A DNA stretch of 64,000 bases from Clonostachys chloroleuca (GCA_037952775.1 JBANAY010000003.1:21204001-21268000), one strand, 5' to 3'; numbered from the stretch's first letter, positions 1-11,925 are shown. Numbers and translations: made by a program. The notes: a model not told the origin generated them from the sequence alone.

Positions 1-773
1 AATCCACTTGGGGGGACATTGGCGCAGCTAATTATAAGGCGCAGGCTGTTTCCTAGATCCAGGTCCAGTGTTGGAGGTTGGTCAATCCTAACTTCGCAAC
101 CCGAATACGATTCCCACTACCCAGACGTTCCCACCGCTCGATCGCCTAGTTTCGAATCGACTCTGATTCCAGAATCCATCCAACTCGACCAGGCCCTGGC
201 CATGATGCCATCCATGCCAAGTACATAGGGAGGGCCATGGTCGCTACCTGCCTGTGCTGCTCCTACCGCGCGGGCGGCCACCTTGGCCTCACCTCTCACC
301 AACATGCCCCGACTCTGCAGTCGCAAGGCCGGGGAATAAACTCGCTTGCCGATCTAGGCAATCTTTTTTAATACAAGGTACCTGCTTCAATCGGATTCGA
401 ACCCTCAGGCCTCGCTGCCGTTCCGCTGGTTAGCTGGGGCATGGGGCCGGCAGGGCCCGGAGCCAAGCACACCGAGGGCTGGGGTACGTATTCGACAGTG
501 TATCTGGCAAGCTCTCCACTGGCTGCTAGCCGGCCGTGAAGGCGCTGGCCAACCACAACGGCCACGACGTCAGCACTGCTCAGAGGCGACTATCTACTTC
601 GATCGCCATCAGCTTCCCATCCCACGCAGCCGCGATATCCGCATCGCAACATATCTCGACCCGTACTTATATAGGCTCGAAACACGTGCAATCTTTTCAC
701 GCTGGCCGACCTACTGTGGAAGCCTGTCGCTGTTCCAAATCACCGGGGCAGTCCCGACAGCGACCAAGGCACA
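1..773. other. Left edge, upstream of the cid2-like gene
   Basis: No gene supported. Short open frames overlap on both strands without family resemblance or splice logic. The last 200 bases are probably the promoter and 5' leader of the gene starting at 774. A tRNA B-box-like string near 391-402 was considered and rejected. Confidence 0.5.
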
Positions 774-1405
774 ATGACCGACATACCTTCGACACCCACC
801 CTCACGCCCCAGTTCTGTTTCTCCTCTGGCACTCTCCGAGGTGAGAACTCCCAGCAGTCCTCTGACCATCGTTCGCACCTAACTCGAGCGACCAATTAGA
901 CTTTCTCCGACTGTCACGGTCCGGTATCGACGACTCCATTACCCAGAACCTGAATGCGCTCGTAACGCCTGCAAGAGCCGGCTTCGACCCATCCTCAACC
1001 TCACATCGCACACCAAGCTCGGTATCTAGGCAGATTAGCCCCCAGTCATGCCAGTCGTTCAAGGAGAAGGCCCTATTCCCTGCCTGGGAAGCTCGCAGAG
1101 AAGTCTTGTTTTATTGCAGTGTCGTGGCTGCTAGCCCCGATCCGGAGGATCCCGAGTCGACGTTACGGGAGTTTGAGAACCAGAAAGATCGAGAGAGGGT
1201 TGTAGATGAGAGGCTTGACCCCTATTCCGGGCGATTCTTTCCTCGGGAAGCCCGGACAGAGACCCTTGCATCTCTCATCCGACAAGAGAACTCCATCGAG
1301 AATATCGTGAAGAGCAGGACTTGGAGTATTGTCCAGCAGCGATGCGGTGGCAGTAACGACAGCTGGGAGAAGGCAGTAGAAAAGTGGAGGGAATCCAGGT
1401 CCTAG
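774..1405 (+). CDS. cid2: Caffeine-induced death protein 2 (Cid2) family protein
   Basis: Two exons, 774-840 and 900-1405, joined across a 59-nt intron (GTGAGA...TTAG), give 190 residues. The protein opens MTDIPSTPTLTPQFCFSSGT. A basic Ser/Pro/Thr segment follows, and then the strongly conserved core FFPREARTETLASLIRQE with a downstream RTW and RCGG. That core is the signature I know from the fungal Cid2 family, named for an S. pombe gene recovered in caffeine-sensitivity work; its biochemical role is not established. The second exon alone lacks a good ATG (its frame begins at a TTG near 1106), so the upstream 67-nt exon supplies the start. Length agrees with the family as remembered. No signal peptide or membrane segment is visible, so a cytosolic or nuclear location is inferred. 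The identity is recognition from memory. Confidence 0.82.
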
Positions 1406-1597
1406 GCAGGCTGGAAATAACCACTGCTCTTCATTCTTTGGCAGCGGTGCCCGCCGTGGCCTGAATGAGCCTGTACAACAACGAAAATCTCTGGATTAGA
1501 CGGCCTGGGCAATGGCTTGAGATTCTGTATTGATAGGAATGTACTTGTATAATGTTGATAGACGACATATAACGAACGCTACTTGATATGATACTAG

Positions 1598-1980
1598 TGT
1601 GTCCTTCGAACAAGGTAGTTTTATAGGATTAGATTCGTACATTTCAAAAGTAGGACTGCCTAGAACACCCAGTCAAGGGGGTGTGACATATGAAATGGCA
1701 CACCCAAATAAACACCCAAATAAACACCCAAATAAATATCTAAATATCTCAAAGGTAGCTAATTCCAAATAGAGTTTAGAGAATATCAATATCTAGACCT
1801 CGGGATTTTTTCTTTAATCTTAATTTAGTAATTCTATAGCTAAGGTAACCATGAAAGATAACAGAGTATACACACCTATGTTAAGGAAGTGCTGAGGTGT
1901 GCCATTTCCTATGTCACCCACTTGTGTGTCTTTCGTGCAAGGTAGTTTAATATAGATATGCTGGTACATTTTCAAAGTAG
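1598..1980. mobile_element. MITE-like inverted-repeat element flanked by imperfect direct repeats
   Basis: A roughly 26-base segment at 1679-1705 (GTGTGACATATGAAATGG core) recurs inverted at about 1893-1920 (CCATTTCCTATGTCAC core) with a few mismatches, enclosing about 190 bases of AT-rich DNA. Outside them, about 54 bases starting at 1598 (TGTGTCCTTCG...CAAGGTAGTTT) recur in direct orientation from 1925 (TGTGTCTTTCG...CAAGGTAGTTT). There is no coding capacity. The arrangement fits a small non-autonomous DNA element or the relic of a nested insertion. A clean target-site duplication could not be defined. Confidence 0.5.
1701..1736 (+). repeat. Three tandem copies of a 12-mer
   Basis: CACCCAAATAAA is present three times in perfect tandem (1701-1712, 1713-1724, 1725-1736), immediately inside the left inverted repeat of the MITE-like element. 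Subterminal tandem repeats of this kind are common in small non-autonomous elements. Confidence 0.9.
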
Positions 1981-2829
1981 ACCACTACCTACTGCTAGGT
2001 TGACCTTTATTAATGCTACTTGGTAAATTTACTTTGTATTTACCTTAGGTTTAGGGGTCGAGCAGATCGTTCTCTGGACAACGCAACTGCTTGTTGTGGA
2101 ACAAGATCAGGCGATATTCACAACTAACTTCTTGGTTCTTCACCGATATCTGACGTGGTAGGTGTGCCTCCCTGTTGTAGACTTGTTCGAACAAGAAATA
2201 TTGAAAAATCATTCAACAACCTGCCATGCCTGAGGATCGTAGATTAGTAGCCCATCCGCTTGGGCATCGACGAGATCAAATCCCAGCTCGAGGCATGAGA
2301 ATCAAATCCCGGAGTCTGTGAGCAGGTGCATATAATAATACATATGTGCAGTTCGCTGGCTGCCAGCTGTGCGTATCGCTGGACGAGGCATTGTCCAACG
2401 GTGCATTTTGCTTTTTGGGGCAACTACCCCACTAAACCCCTCCTCCAGCCCGCTGAGAATCGCACAACACCCACTCCGAGGATCCGCCGATGTAATGGAA
2501 GGTTTCCAGGACATTCATGCGAGACCTGCCTTTCCCTCATGCACCCGTCCGGAGCAGAGGCAATAGACCCCCTTTCTCGAGGCCCACGATCGCTGCTGGG
2601 AGGCTGTCACTTCTCAACCCACCCACGGACTCGCCTAGCGGACCCTCTTCTGGCTCACGTCCCAAACGTGCCATTCTCCCGCACCAGTCCCTTATTCGAG
2701 AGCTCCAGCGCAAGGAAGCTCACGACGCACGAGAGGCCCGACCAGTCCTCGTCGATACAGCAGATCCTGTTTTGTAGCTAGCGAGACCGACGCACCGAAG
2801 GAAGCCGTGGCTTCTGTAGGACGCCCACC

Positions 2830-5392
2830 ATGCCGCAACCCCTCAATTCCAAAGAGCAGGCGCTCTTCCGATTAGTTGTCCGCAGCTATGAGGACAAGCA
2901 GTATAAGAAGGGTGTCAAGACGGCCGACCAGATCCTCAAGAAGTTTCCCAAGCATGGAGACACTATGGCCATGAAGGCCCTGATCCTGAACGCCCAGGGG
3001 AGGACCGAGGAGGCGTTTGCGCTGGGCAAGGAGGCTCTGACCGCAGACATGAAGTCACATGTGTGCTGGCACGTATACGGGCTGCTGTACCGGGCGGCCA
3101 AAAACTTCGAGGAGGCCAGCAAGGCGTACAAGTTTGCTCTGAAGCTGGAGCCCGAGTCCGCTCAGATCCAGCGTGATCTTGCTGTCCTTCAGGTCCAGAT
3201 GCGTGATTACCCGGGTTATATCCAGAGCCGGAGGGCCATGCTGCAGGCTCGGCCTCAGATTCGCCAGAACTGGACCGCTCTCTCCATTGCCTACCATCTT
3301 GACGGAAACCTAACAGAGGCTGAGAAGGTCCTGTCCGCCTACGAAGGGACCCTGAAGCAAACGCCCTCCCGCCTCGATCTCGAGCACTCCGAATCTGTCA
3401 TGTACAAGAACTCGCTGATTGCCGAGCAGGGTGAGTACCAGAAAGCTCTAGACCACCTGGAAGATGCTGCAAAATACAATTTGGATCGTTTGGCAGTCAT
3501 GGAAGCCCGAGCCGAGTACCTGCAGAAGCTGGGTAGGAACGAGGAGGCTGCCAAGGCCTACAGAGCGCTCCTGGACCGTAACCCAGATCATCAGACGTAT
3601 TACGAAAAGCTCACACAGGCCTTGGGTATCAGCGATGATGATGTGAAGGCCCGGAAAGCCATCTACGATGAATATGCCGCCAAGTTCCCTCGCTGCGATG
3701 CCGCCCGAAGACTACCTCTTGATTTCCTCTCTGGTAAGCCGCCCTGGCCTAGCTCCCCTGTCTTGCTGGTTGCTAATGAAATACTTAGGTGATGACTTCG
3801 AGGAAGCTGCAGAGTCCTACCTGACTCTGATGTTGAACAAGGGAGTTCCTTCAACGTTCGCTAATCTCAAGCACCTGTATTCCGACGACTTCAAGAAGGA
3901 GGTTCTGCCTGAGCTCGCCGAGAACTATCTAGAATCGCAGGGAGCCGACGCCTCAAGTAAGGACAAGGGCGAGGCTGCTGCGTTGTACTTCCTGGCTCAG
4001 CACTACAACTACCGACTGAGCCGCGATCTCGACCAGGCCGACGAATATGTGAACAAGGCAATCGAGAAGGACCCTAAGAGCGTGGACTACAATATGACCA
4101 AGGCTAGGATATTGAAGCATCGGGGTGATATTAAGAAGGCAGCAGAAGCAATGGACTATGCTCGTACCCTTGACCTTAGGGACCGTTACATCAACAGCAA
4201 AGCCGCCAAATACCACCTACGGAACAACGATAACGAGAAGGCCTTGAAGACTGTGGGTCTCTTCACGAGAGCCGATACTGTTGGTGGACCTCTTGTCGAC
4301 CTTCTGGATATGCAGTGCGTGTGGTTCCTTACTGAAGATGGCGAGGCGTACGCCCGGCGGGGTAACATCGGCCTTGCGCTCAAGAGGCTACAGGCCGTTG
4401 CCAACATCTTCGATGTGTGGCAGGAAGATCAATTCGACTTCCACACCTTCTCCCTACGAAAAGGACAGATCCGCGCCTACGTCGATATGATTCGATGGGA
4501 AGACCATATCCGGGACCACCCCTTCTACTCCCGAGCCGCTTTAGCTGCGATCAACATCTACCTTGACCTGGCCGCCAAGCCAGCCGAGAATGGCGTCAAT
4601 GGCGAAGACACTGATGAGGCATTGGCAAAGAAGAAGGCTGCCAAGAAGGCCAAGAAAGAGCAGCAGCGATTGGAGCGTGAGGCTGCTGAGAAGCAGGCCA
4701 AGCAGGACCCCAACAAGGCCAGCAGCAGCCAGACTGACGAGGTGAAGAAGAAGGATGATGACCCCTTGGGCCTGAAACTTGCCGCTACCGAAGACCCTCT
4801 CGGCGATGCCGTCAAGCTGCTGGCGCCCCTGCTCCAGGTTTGCCCCAAGAGCTTGGAAGCTCAGCACGCCGGTTTCGAGGTGTACCTATTACGAGGTGAG
4901 TGAGCTTTGCATTGGTTTGTCTGACATTTGCACTAACACAACGCATCAGGCAAATATATTTTGGCACTGCGCTGCCTGAGGGCCGCCATCGAGATTGACC
5001 CCAGCAGCCCCAAGGTCCACGAGCAGACGATTGCCTTCCGCCACGCCCTCAACCACGCCACGGACCTCCCCGCCAAGGTCCTCGAGGTGCTCAAGGAGGA
5101 GTTCAAGGCTATCGAGCCCTCAGAAGACCTAAAGAAGGTCAACGACGCCTTCCAGGCCAAGCACAAGTCCAGCCCGCCCCACCAGCTCGCCGCACTGCGA
5201 GCCCAGCACATCCTGGGCGAGGATAAGGCGAGGACCAACAAGGAGGTTCTTGCGCTGCTCGAGCTCCCCGAGATTGAGTTTTCCCACGCTCTGGAGGCCC
5301 TAGAGCTGCTGCAAAAATGGAGAAGCTCCGAGATCGAGACCTTTAGAAAGGCTGCCATTGCAAAGTGGCCCCAGGTTACTCGTCTCGAGTAA
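2830..5392 (+). CDS. nat1: NatA N-terminal acetyltransferase auxiliary subunit (Naa15/Nat1)
   Basis: Three exons (2830-3733, 3789-4895, 4950-5392) with introns of 55 and 54 nt encode 817 residues. The product is the large TPR subunit that anchors the catalytic subunit Naa10 and docks the NatA complex at the ribosomal tunnel exit for co-translational N-terminal acetylation. The start MPQPLNSKEQALFRLVVRSY and the helical TPR run, for example YGLLYRAAKNFEEASKAYK near residues 83-101, match the family. So does the lysine-rich stretch around residues 578-610 (KKAAKKAKKEQQRLEREAAE). The protein is nearly all alpha-helical, lacks a signal peptide and is of usual family length. Both splice junctions split a Gly codon after its first base and restore conserved sequence. 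The 5' leader at 2777-2829 reaches the first in-frame ATG. Frame is continuous with no defects. Confidence 0.95.
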
Positions 5393-6298
5393 AATGAGCA
5401 TATGACGAGACGGACACAACGTGAAAATGGTGAATAAAATGAATAGAGCCCGACATTGAACATGGATAACTGCCAAGAGTCCATCTGTTTAGGAGGAGGA
5501 AACATAACCGTAGGATGGGGGAGGGGGTGAAACCAAAGCTACGGCAGGTTGTGGGCAGGTTGTGGGTGGAGGGACTCTGGCGTCTAGGCACCATGAGATG
5601 AGAAAGGCGAGATTTGCAGATAGATGGGGTGGGAAAAAATCATGTTTTGTTTCCGCATTTTGTGTAAGGGAGCATGGAGCCATCATCAGAGAAAAAGCCG
5701 GCGGAGTTTGGTATATAAAATGTTTTAGGGGGGTTTTTGCCTTGCTTCAGGTTTTCTCTCAATGAAGATTTTGCCATCCCAATGCTTGTGCCTGGGTTCC
5801 AGTCTGCCTCATGCCCAGCGAATTGTATGATGCTCAAACATTGCTCTACCCCCGCAAGTAGGTGACAGGAGAAATAAGACACTTAATAGAAGAGTGGTTC
5901 TACTTTCTTAGATAAATTAAGGAATTCAGTAGTTTTGAATAAAATAACGCAATAATACATACCGTATTATCTCTCAAGTCTATATTGTTAGTACTTAATA
6001 ATTTGATAATACCGGTCGCAGAGTTGAGAATAAGCAGCTTAATATTTGAGTATCTTAATATTAATGTCACCCACTGGCCTAGGTACTACCTAGGTAAGTA
6101 CAGGATAGTTCCTGCCGAGTGGACTTGATGGGCAACGTTGGAAGGCGTCGTCCAAGCCTGATATCACGACCCATCGGATATCTGATTGCACCTTATTCTT
6201 CATTGTTTTTTTTTTCTTTTCTTTTCTGTATCACCCAAATACCGTGTAGGATTATTTTTGTTATTTCGCACTTTACATTGTCCCCTGACCAAAACACG
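5393..6298. other. Intergenic region with an AT-rich patch
   Basis: 5393-5760 is likely the nat1 3' UTR and flank, and includes two tandem copies of GGCAGGTTGTG (5543-5564). From about 5880 to 6080 the composition becomes strongly AT-rich (many TTAATA and AATAAT words) and contrasts sharply with the flanks. This could be a RIP-mutated relic or a simple AT-rich spacer. No gene is seen. Confidence 0.5.
5543..5564 (+). repeat. Two tandem copies of an 11-mer
   Basis: GGCAGGTTGTG occurs twice in perfect tandem in the nat1 downstream flank. It is a short duplication with no evident function. Confidence 0.8.
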
Positions 6299-7020
6299 AT
6301 GGCCCAAAACATGATGCCCGGCTTGGAACAGAGTCTGCTCCGGCTACAGTGGAGCGTGAATGCCATCCAGATGTCTTTGGAGGGTCTGCAGGAGTCACAA
6401 CGTAACTCGCAATGGAACAACGATCGCCATGTAAATATGCTCACACAAGCCGTCATGGATATTCAGAGACGCATTGCCGCGCCCCAGCAGGCCCTCCCCA
6501 AACCAAGGCAGCCTCGCATTCCAGGGGCCAATCCTGTCGTCCAGAGAAGATGTGTCAGTTCTTCTCAGACGCATATGGCAGCTAAGACGTTACGCACGAA
6601 TACTACGTATGCTTGCTCCCGTTCCCAGACACATATGTGGATGGCATATGAGTAGGCAGGGGAAAACACGCACTAACCCGGGATCATAGACCCGAGAACA
6701 TCAGCATTAGGTTAGCAAACAGACGCACCATATCTGAAACCCTAACGCAAGTCATGGACATACCGCTGTTCCCTCTCGTCAACGTTAGAACAGGCGAACC
6801 TATCACTCCTTTCCCCAGAAATTGGAGGGCCATAATGAGGTTAGATGGTCAGTTGCCCTGGACAATTGTATTTTGTGCAATTACTGCTCTCCGCCATTAA
6901 GAAAAATCTAACCGTGAGATAGATGCAAGCTTGCGGGCCATTATTGGCCAACTGGGCCTTGATGATCCTCAGATAAGCACGGATATCTGCCGTATTATGC
7001 TCCTCGATGAAGTCTTTTAG
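6299..7020 (+). CDS. Hypothetical three-exon protein of 187 residues
   Basis: I do not recognise this protein. Exons 6299-6551, 6656-6847 and 6902-7020 sum to 564 coding bases (187 residues) with compatible phases. The N-terminus (MAQNMMPGLEQSLLRLQWSV) continues as amphipathic helix with heptad-like Leu/Val spacing to about residue 60. A Pro/Arg linker follows, and then a compact conserved-looking segment (DIPLFPLVNVRTGEPITPF). The C-terminus carries EIDASLRAIIGQLGLDDPQI. The last intron has two possible acceptors (6901 or 6922). I prefer 6901 because it keeps EKSNREIDASLRAI intact and leaves a usual 54-nt intron. No signal peptide or membrane segment is seen. The segmented hydrophobic pattern and clean phases argue that this is a real gene; function is unknown. 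Confidence 0.55.
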
Positions 7021-10000
7021 ACCTACCTATATGGATACACAGTCATATCCGTGCAAGCTGTTTGGGAAATTGTTTTCGTTGAGGAAGAAGAAGCGGGGCC
7101 TTCTGAATTCAGCGTTGTTTGTATGATCTGGGCCCAAGCCAGGCTCTGAATGAAGAATTACCCATGGGTATCAATAGGGAGACTGATAGTTTGAGACGCA
7201 GCGAATGGGTATTCAATACTACTACTATTTCTTCAATACTAAAACATGCCCTAGTGGTGGTGGTTGAGCATCATTTGAGCATCATACTGGCCCTCGAGGA
7301 TAGCACTTCAAAGAATTCCTTCCCAACACACTCACCTGAGCCCAATTGACATATGCACTGGCTTGACTAAGCTCAAAAAAATATGCAAGTTCTTGGGTTT
7401 TGCTCGATTCTTACATTGAGGTAGTCGCTTGGAGGGGTTGGTATACCCGATCGAGTCCATGGCACACAAGAACCAAGTGTGTGCCACGAGCAAGTCCGAA
7501 CCTCCTATCTAGATCTGCATGGTTCCCGGCCGGCGGGGAAGTATGAGATAATTACGGTAGGCGAGCCAATGGACATCGCGACGCGTCACTTCTTACTGAG
7601 GCAATAAATCCAAGAAAGCTGTCGGTGTACATCTGCAGTCCGGAACTCCGTTGCTCCCAACGCCGCTTGATACGTTCCTTGCATATCTGGACTATCTGGA
7701 TTCACTTTCTTATACTAACCTACCCCTCACTGCCTGCCTTCCTAGGCCATGTCAGACTTAGCCATCACTTGACAATCTCAGATGGTCTATTGTCGAATTC
7801 GATGGCCAACCCCGCAATGTGACGACCTCACGTGTGCTTCTTGAGGCAAGGGAAGCACAACCTCCTGTCTTTGGTTAAGGGTGCAGCTACCTTTTAGTAA
7901 CTCCGGTAGGTACCTCGGCTTAAATCGAGAAGAGTGGTCACAACCTTTCGCTTGTTGGTTTCAGGCTCGGCAAGTACGTGGTAGATGTTCTGCTGCGTAT
8001 TCGCTTGAGCAAGAGGAGGTGGCTTCCTTATCGAGCTGGCGATGGGTGGCTGTGGAGTAGAGTCACTTGCGAAGTGGGCACGGGGATGGTGGAAAGCGGA
8101 AAGATGGGATGGATGGCACTTCCCCAAGATCTCAGCTCCCATGCTCAAGCCCATGTGTGTGCAGCTGTGCATCTGTTTGCCTCACCCGATCACTTGGCTC
8201 GCCCTGCTGAAGAGGCTGGGTTCGAATTGTGATTGAACTGGATAGCGGCAGATATAGTTGCTTACCGAGAGGATGCTCACAACCACACCGCCTTCAAGTT
8301 TCTGAATTATCATCATCTTGATCCCTACCAATTGGGACGACCCCCAAGGATAGATATTGGAGAATCAGCACTTGCGCCAAGGTCTCAACTAAACCCTCGA
8401 CAGCCAGGTTGGGAAGACTCAAATAACCACAGAATGCGGGAATTACGCGTGAATTATTTCTAACATGTTGAGACGAGCCATGTATGGACCTGACCCCTCT
8501 GTATTTAGTCAAGACGACTGGAGTGATCCTTACGAGCCTGACTAGATCCCTGCTGGTAAGAAAACAAACACCACGTGCTCGCTATTTTGAGAAACTACAT
8601 GCATAGAACCACATGATGCCTAGGCTTTGACTAAAGAAACTGGAGCCATCATATTGATGGTTTCTTTTCGAATGTGAACCTTCTCAGGATGATGGCCCTA
8701 CTGAACAGCACCTATTCTGGCACACAAAGTAATAGGTGGGGTACCACTGAAGAAGGCTCTATCGCGAAAGAACCTGCAGGAACTGTCTCTCTTTCGAGAA
8801 AATGAAGCTAGGTAAATAATACTAACCGCGATAAGAATGAAATAGGAAGCTATTCTACGGTTTCGGTTTTAGTATTTTGTTTCTTATCGGGCTAATTGAT
8901 TGTGTCGAAATTCAATGCTTTGGGGTGCCACGTTCTATCACCCATCCATCACCACTTGCTATTGAAGTCGGTGCTGGCAATATCCATGCAAGCAGACAGC
9001 GGAGTCCGCGGTGTGGAACCAGCTAACGGTAGCTTGATCCGTTTGACGAGTGATTGGCCGGGCCCTGGTCGTCTCTGGGCGTCTTTTATCCCGTTTAGGC
9101 GTCTTTTGACGCTCCCCCTGCGGCATCATCCTGGCAGACGGGCTGAATTAAAGATCCGAACAGCACGCATACGTAGCAATGCTTGTACATTCGTGCTCGT
9201 GTGCGGAATTGGCAATTTGCAGCCGCTTCTTCCAGACCTGGACGCACCGAACGCTTGGCACGACCTGAATACCCTGATTAAGGCTGCGAGTGAGGGGATT
9301 AGTCGTCATCGTCACCCGGTTGCCGTCCCCGGCGCTAGAGTGATGCCTGGCGATATGGCTCCAGTTGCCATCATCACTGGTGGGCCATGTGTGTGACATG
9401 GATGGATGGATCTATGCCGTCTAGAGGTGTCAGTGACGGAGTCCGTTGCAGCAAAAGAGCCACAACGGTCGAGACAGCACCCCGGATTCTGTTGCCCAAC
9501 TGACTCACGCACGCTAGACCTATCGCCAATTGGTGCGTGCTTGCTTTTTGCCCTGTTTCGAATAGTGCTGAGATGAATGGAGTCGGTATGCAAGCCAGCC
9601 CAGCCCAGCAAGGTTTCTGAGTCCGTTCCTGTGGTTCCGACTTCTGTGTTGCGAGGCTGCTTACTCTGCACAGTCCAAGGCACCGCATAAGCTTATCTCC
9701 CTTGCTACCTAGGTATTGTCCTCCTGGGAGCTCTTTGCTTCTCTCATTTCTCCCTATTTCATTCTCTCCGGCCTTGCCGTCCCAACCGGCACTTCGTTCT
9801 TTTCTTCCGTACCTCTTATCTCCCCCTTCCAATATCCTGTACCTCCGCCTGAATCACCGTCGCACTGTGCCACCGCAGTTGGCCAAGTTTCTGGTTCTTC
9901 TTCTGCGCTCTCGTTTGGGACCGAGCCCCCTGGTTCACAACACCCAACCGCGGCTCGTGATACGTAATTATACACCGTCTGCTGCCCTTTTCGGGCCCCT

Positions 10001-10156
10001 GTTGCGCCCCTCCCTCCCACCTCGATTTGGAACCATCTCCATCTCCCGCCCCCGACGACACTTATTTGCCCACCTCTCGCCCTTCGCTCCAAGTCGCCTC
10101 GCCTTGCCAACTTCCCCTACCCAGACTCCCGACCATCAGGACAACTCGGGCTGGCC
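7021..10156. other. Gene-poor 3.1-kb region, ending in a pyrimidine-rich promoter
   Basis: No open frame here has family resemblance or splice logic. Frames near 7625-7822, 7894-8172, 8896-9396 and 9374-9832 look random (Ser/Arg/His/Pro-rich, overlapping on both strands). 8600-8880 is relatively AT-rich. From about 9700 to 10150 the + strand is C/T-rich (repeated TCTCTCC, CCCTCCC), as expected for the promoter and leader of the kinase gene at 10157. Unannotated non-coding RNA cannot be excluded. Confidence 0.45.
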
Positions 10157-11925
10157 ATGGATGGAACGGGCATGCGACTTCTCCTCCAAGGGAGGAGGTC
10201 ATTGACAATCGGCCAGAACAACCTCGTCTTCTACGGTACGACCCAAGAATCAATACTTCCCCTCAGCGCGACACATCGAGAGCACACCAATCGCCTCGTC
10301 GGGATTGATGGGGGGAACCGCCCACGATTGAACTAGCGAGAGGAGAGTTGTATGCTGACTTTTTTCTGCCCTGTAGACCCGACACAAAAAAATGCTGCAC
10401 GAAATGCCTGCTGCATGCCCGGTTCTGTTGGTACGTGGGATTTCTCCTTCCGAGCATCGGCTTTCCAGCTCGCCCGGTTGCGCTAATATTTGTCTATAGA
10501 ACGTACAGAGCAAGCCATCCCGCTATACAACGTCTTGTGGGCCGAAATATCCAACGATACCATTACCGTCGACTACGTCCTCATCCCTCCCAAGGGCCCC
10601 GTAAGGCTCCAGAAGCTGTCCCACGCCCTCGCCCCGCCGGATACCAATCCCAACGAACCCGACGCCGAGAAGTTTGTCGCGACCGTCCTGGAACGAGCCT
10701 ATGGCGAAGTGAGGCACCACCGACGGGCCTACGTGCTTGTCAACCCAAACTCGGGCCCCGGCGGTGCTGTGAAGAAGTGGGAGACCGAGGCGAAGCCGCT
10801 GCTCCAGGCTGCGCATTTCGATCTGGATGTCGTGACGTTGACGCGGGGCGGGGAGGCCACGGACCTCGTGGAGAAGATGGATATCGACCGGTATGATACC
10901 GTCATGGCCTGCTCGGGAGACGGGACGCCCCACGAGATCATCAACGGGCTGGCCAAGAGACCCGATGCAGGAGTGGCATTGAGCAAGGTTGCGGTCAGCC
11001 ACATCCCGTGTGGCTCGGGTAATGCCATGGCACTCAACCTGTACGGGTCGAACCGTGTTGGGGTTGTTGCTTTAGCGATTATCAAGGGAGTGACGAGTCC
11101 GATGGACTTGGTGTCTGTTACCCAGGGACCGCGGCGGACGCTCTCCTTCCTGTCACAGTCGCTTGGTATGGTGGCCGAGACGGACCTGGGCACGGAGCAC
11201 ATGCGTTGGATGGGCAGCACGAGATTCGAGGTTGGAGTTCTTCAGCGCATCTTCCAGAAGACGTCCTACCCTTGCGATCTCGCCGTCAAGGTCGAAGTTG
11301 AAGGGAAGGACGCCATCAAGTCGTACTACAAGAGGAAGATGAAGGATATCTCGGATACCTCCTCGGAATTGACCCGAACTACCGAGGTGGGAGACATCGG
11401 CCTGCCCGAGTTGAAGTACGGAACAGTTGAGGACAAGCTCCCCGAAGACTGGGAGCTGGTTAGCCACGACAACATCTCCAATGTCTATTGTGGTAACGTA
11501 AGTTTTATCTAATCCTCCTAACATCATATCTAGGTGCCGTTCTTTAGCCAGACTAAAATTACTTCTAGATGCAATTCATGTCCCCCGGCGCCAACTTTTT
11601 CCCTGCCGCACTTCCTGCCGACGGCTGCATGGATCTGATCACAATCCCCAGCGATATCTCATGGTACACGGGAATCCAGACATTCCTTTCAATCGAGTCT
11701 GGCGGCTTCTTCGACTCGCCGCATGTAAACTACCGCAAGATCTCAGCGTTCCGCGTCACCCCCCGCGACCAAGAGGACGGATACATCAGCATTGACGGCG
11801 AGAAGGTGCCGTTCGAGCCCTTCCAGGCCGAGATCCACCAGGGGCTGGGGAGAGTGATTGCCAAGAGGCCAGGGGGGTATGAAGCACCTGGGCCTCGGGG
11901 CTGGGAGAATGTCGACGACAAATGA
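10157..11925 (+). CDS. Sphingoid long-chain base kinase (sphingosine kinase, DAGK catalytic fold)
   Basis: Four exons (10157-10235, 10377-10430, 10500-11497, 11569-11925) give 495 residues. The enzyme phosphorylates sphingoid long-chain bases with ATP to produce signalling LCB-1-phosphates at membranes. Diagnostic kinase blocks are visible in order: VLVNPNSGPGGAVKKW, CSGDGTPHEIINGLAKR (near residues 182-198), IPCGSGNAMALNLYG (GSGN nucleotide loop) and DGCMDLITI in the C-terminal beta sandwich. YISIDGEKVPFEPFQ near the C-terminus is also typical of fungal homologues. The start lies in a short divergent first exon (MDGTGMRLLLQGRRSLTIGQ), and LTIG followed by LVFYD resembles the N-terminal beta strand of the family. 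The 54-nt second exon contributes a Cys pair (ACC), a possible palmitoylation site by inference. Closest expected relative is yeast Lcb4/Lcb5; I cannot say which. Confidence 0.92.

Larger units (their letters stand above)
1406..2829. other. Intergenic region between cid2 and nat1, containing a MITE-like element
   Basis: AT-rich from about 1600 to 2060, where imperfect repeats are listed separately. The part from 2300 to 2829 is pyrimidine-rich and probably holds the nat1 promoter and 5' leader. The overlapping open frames at 2326-2781 have no recognisable protein character and are treated as non-coding. Confidence 0.5.

Noticed and set aside
365..445. tRNA-like B-box (GGTTCGAATCC on the minus strand)
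   Set aside because: The bases flanking the loop do not pair as a five-base T stem, no acceptor stem can be formed, and no terminator T run follows on that strand.
8896..9396. 166-codon plus-strand frame
   Set aside because: It begins at a non-ATG codon, has no domain-like sequence and an antiparallel open frame overlaps it.
9374..9832. Minus-strand frame of 152 codons and overlapping frames near 9700-10205
   Set aside because: Composition is random, several frames overlap in both directions, and the plus-strand copy lies in the C/T-rich promoter of the kinase gene.
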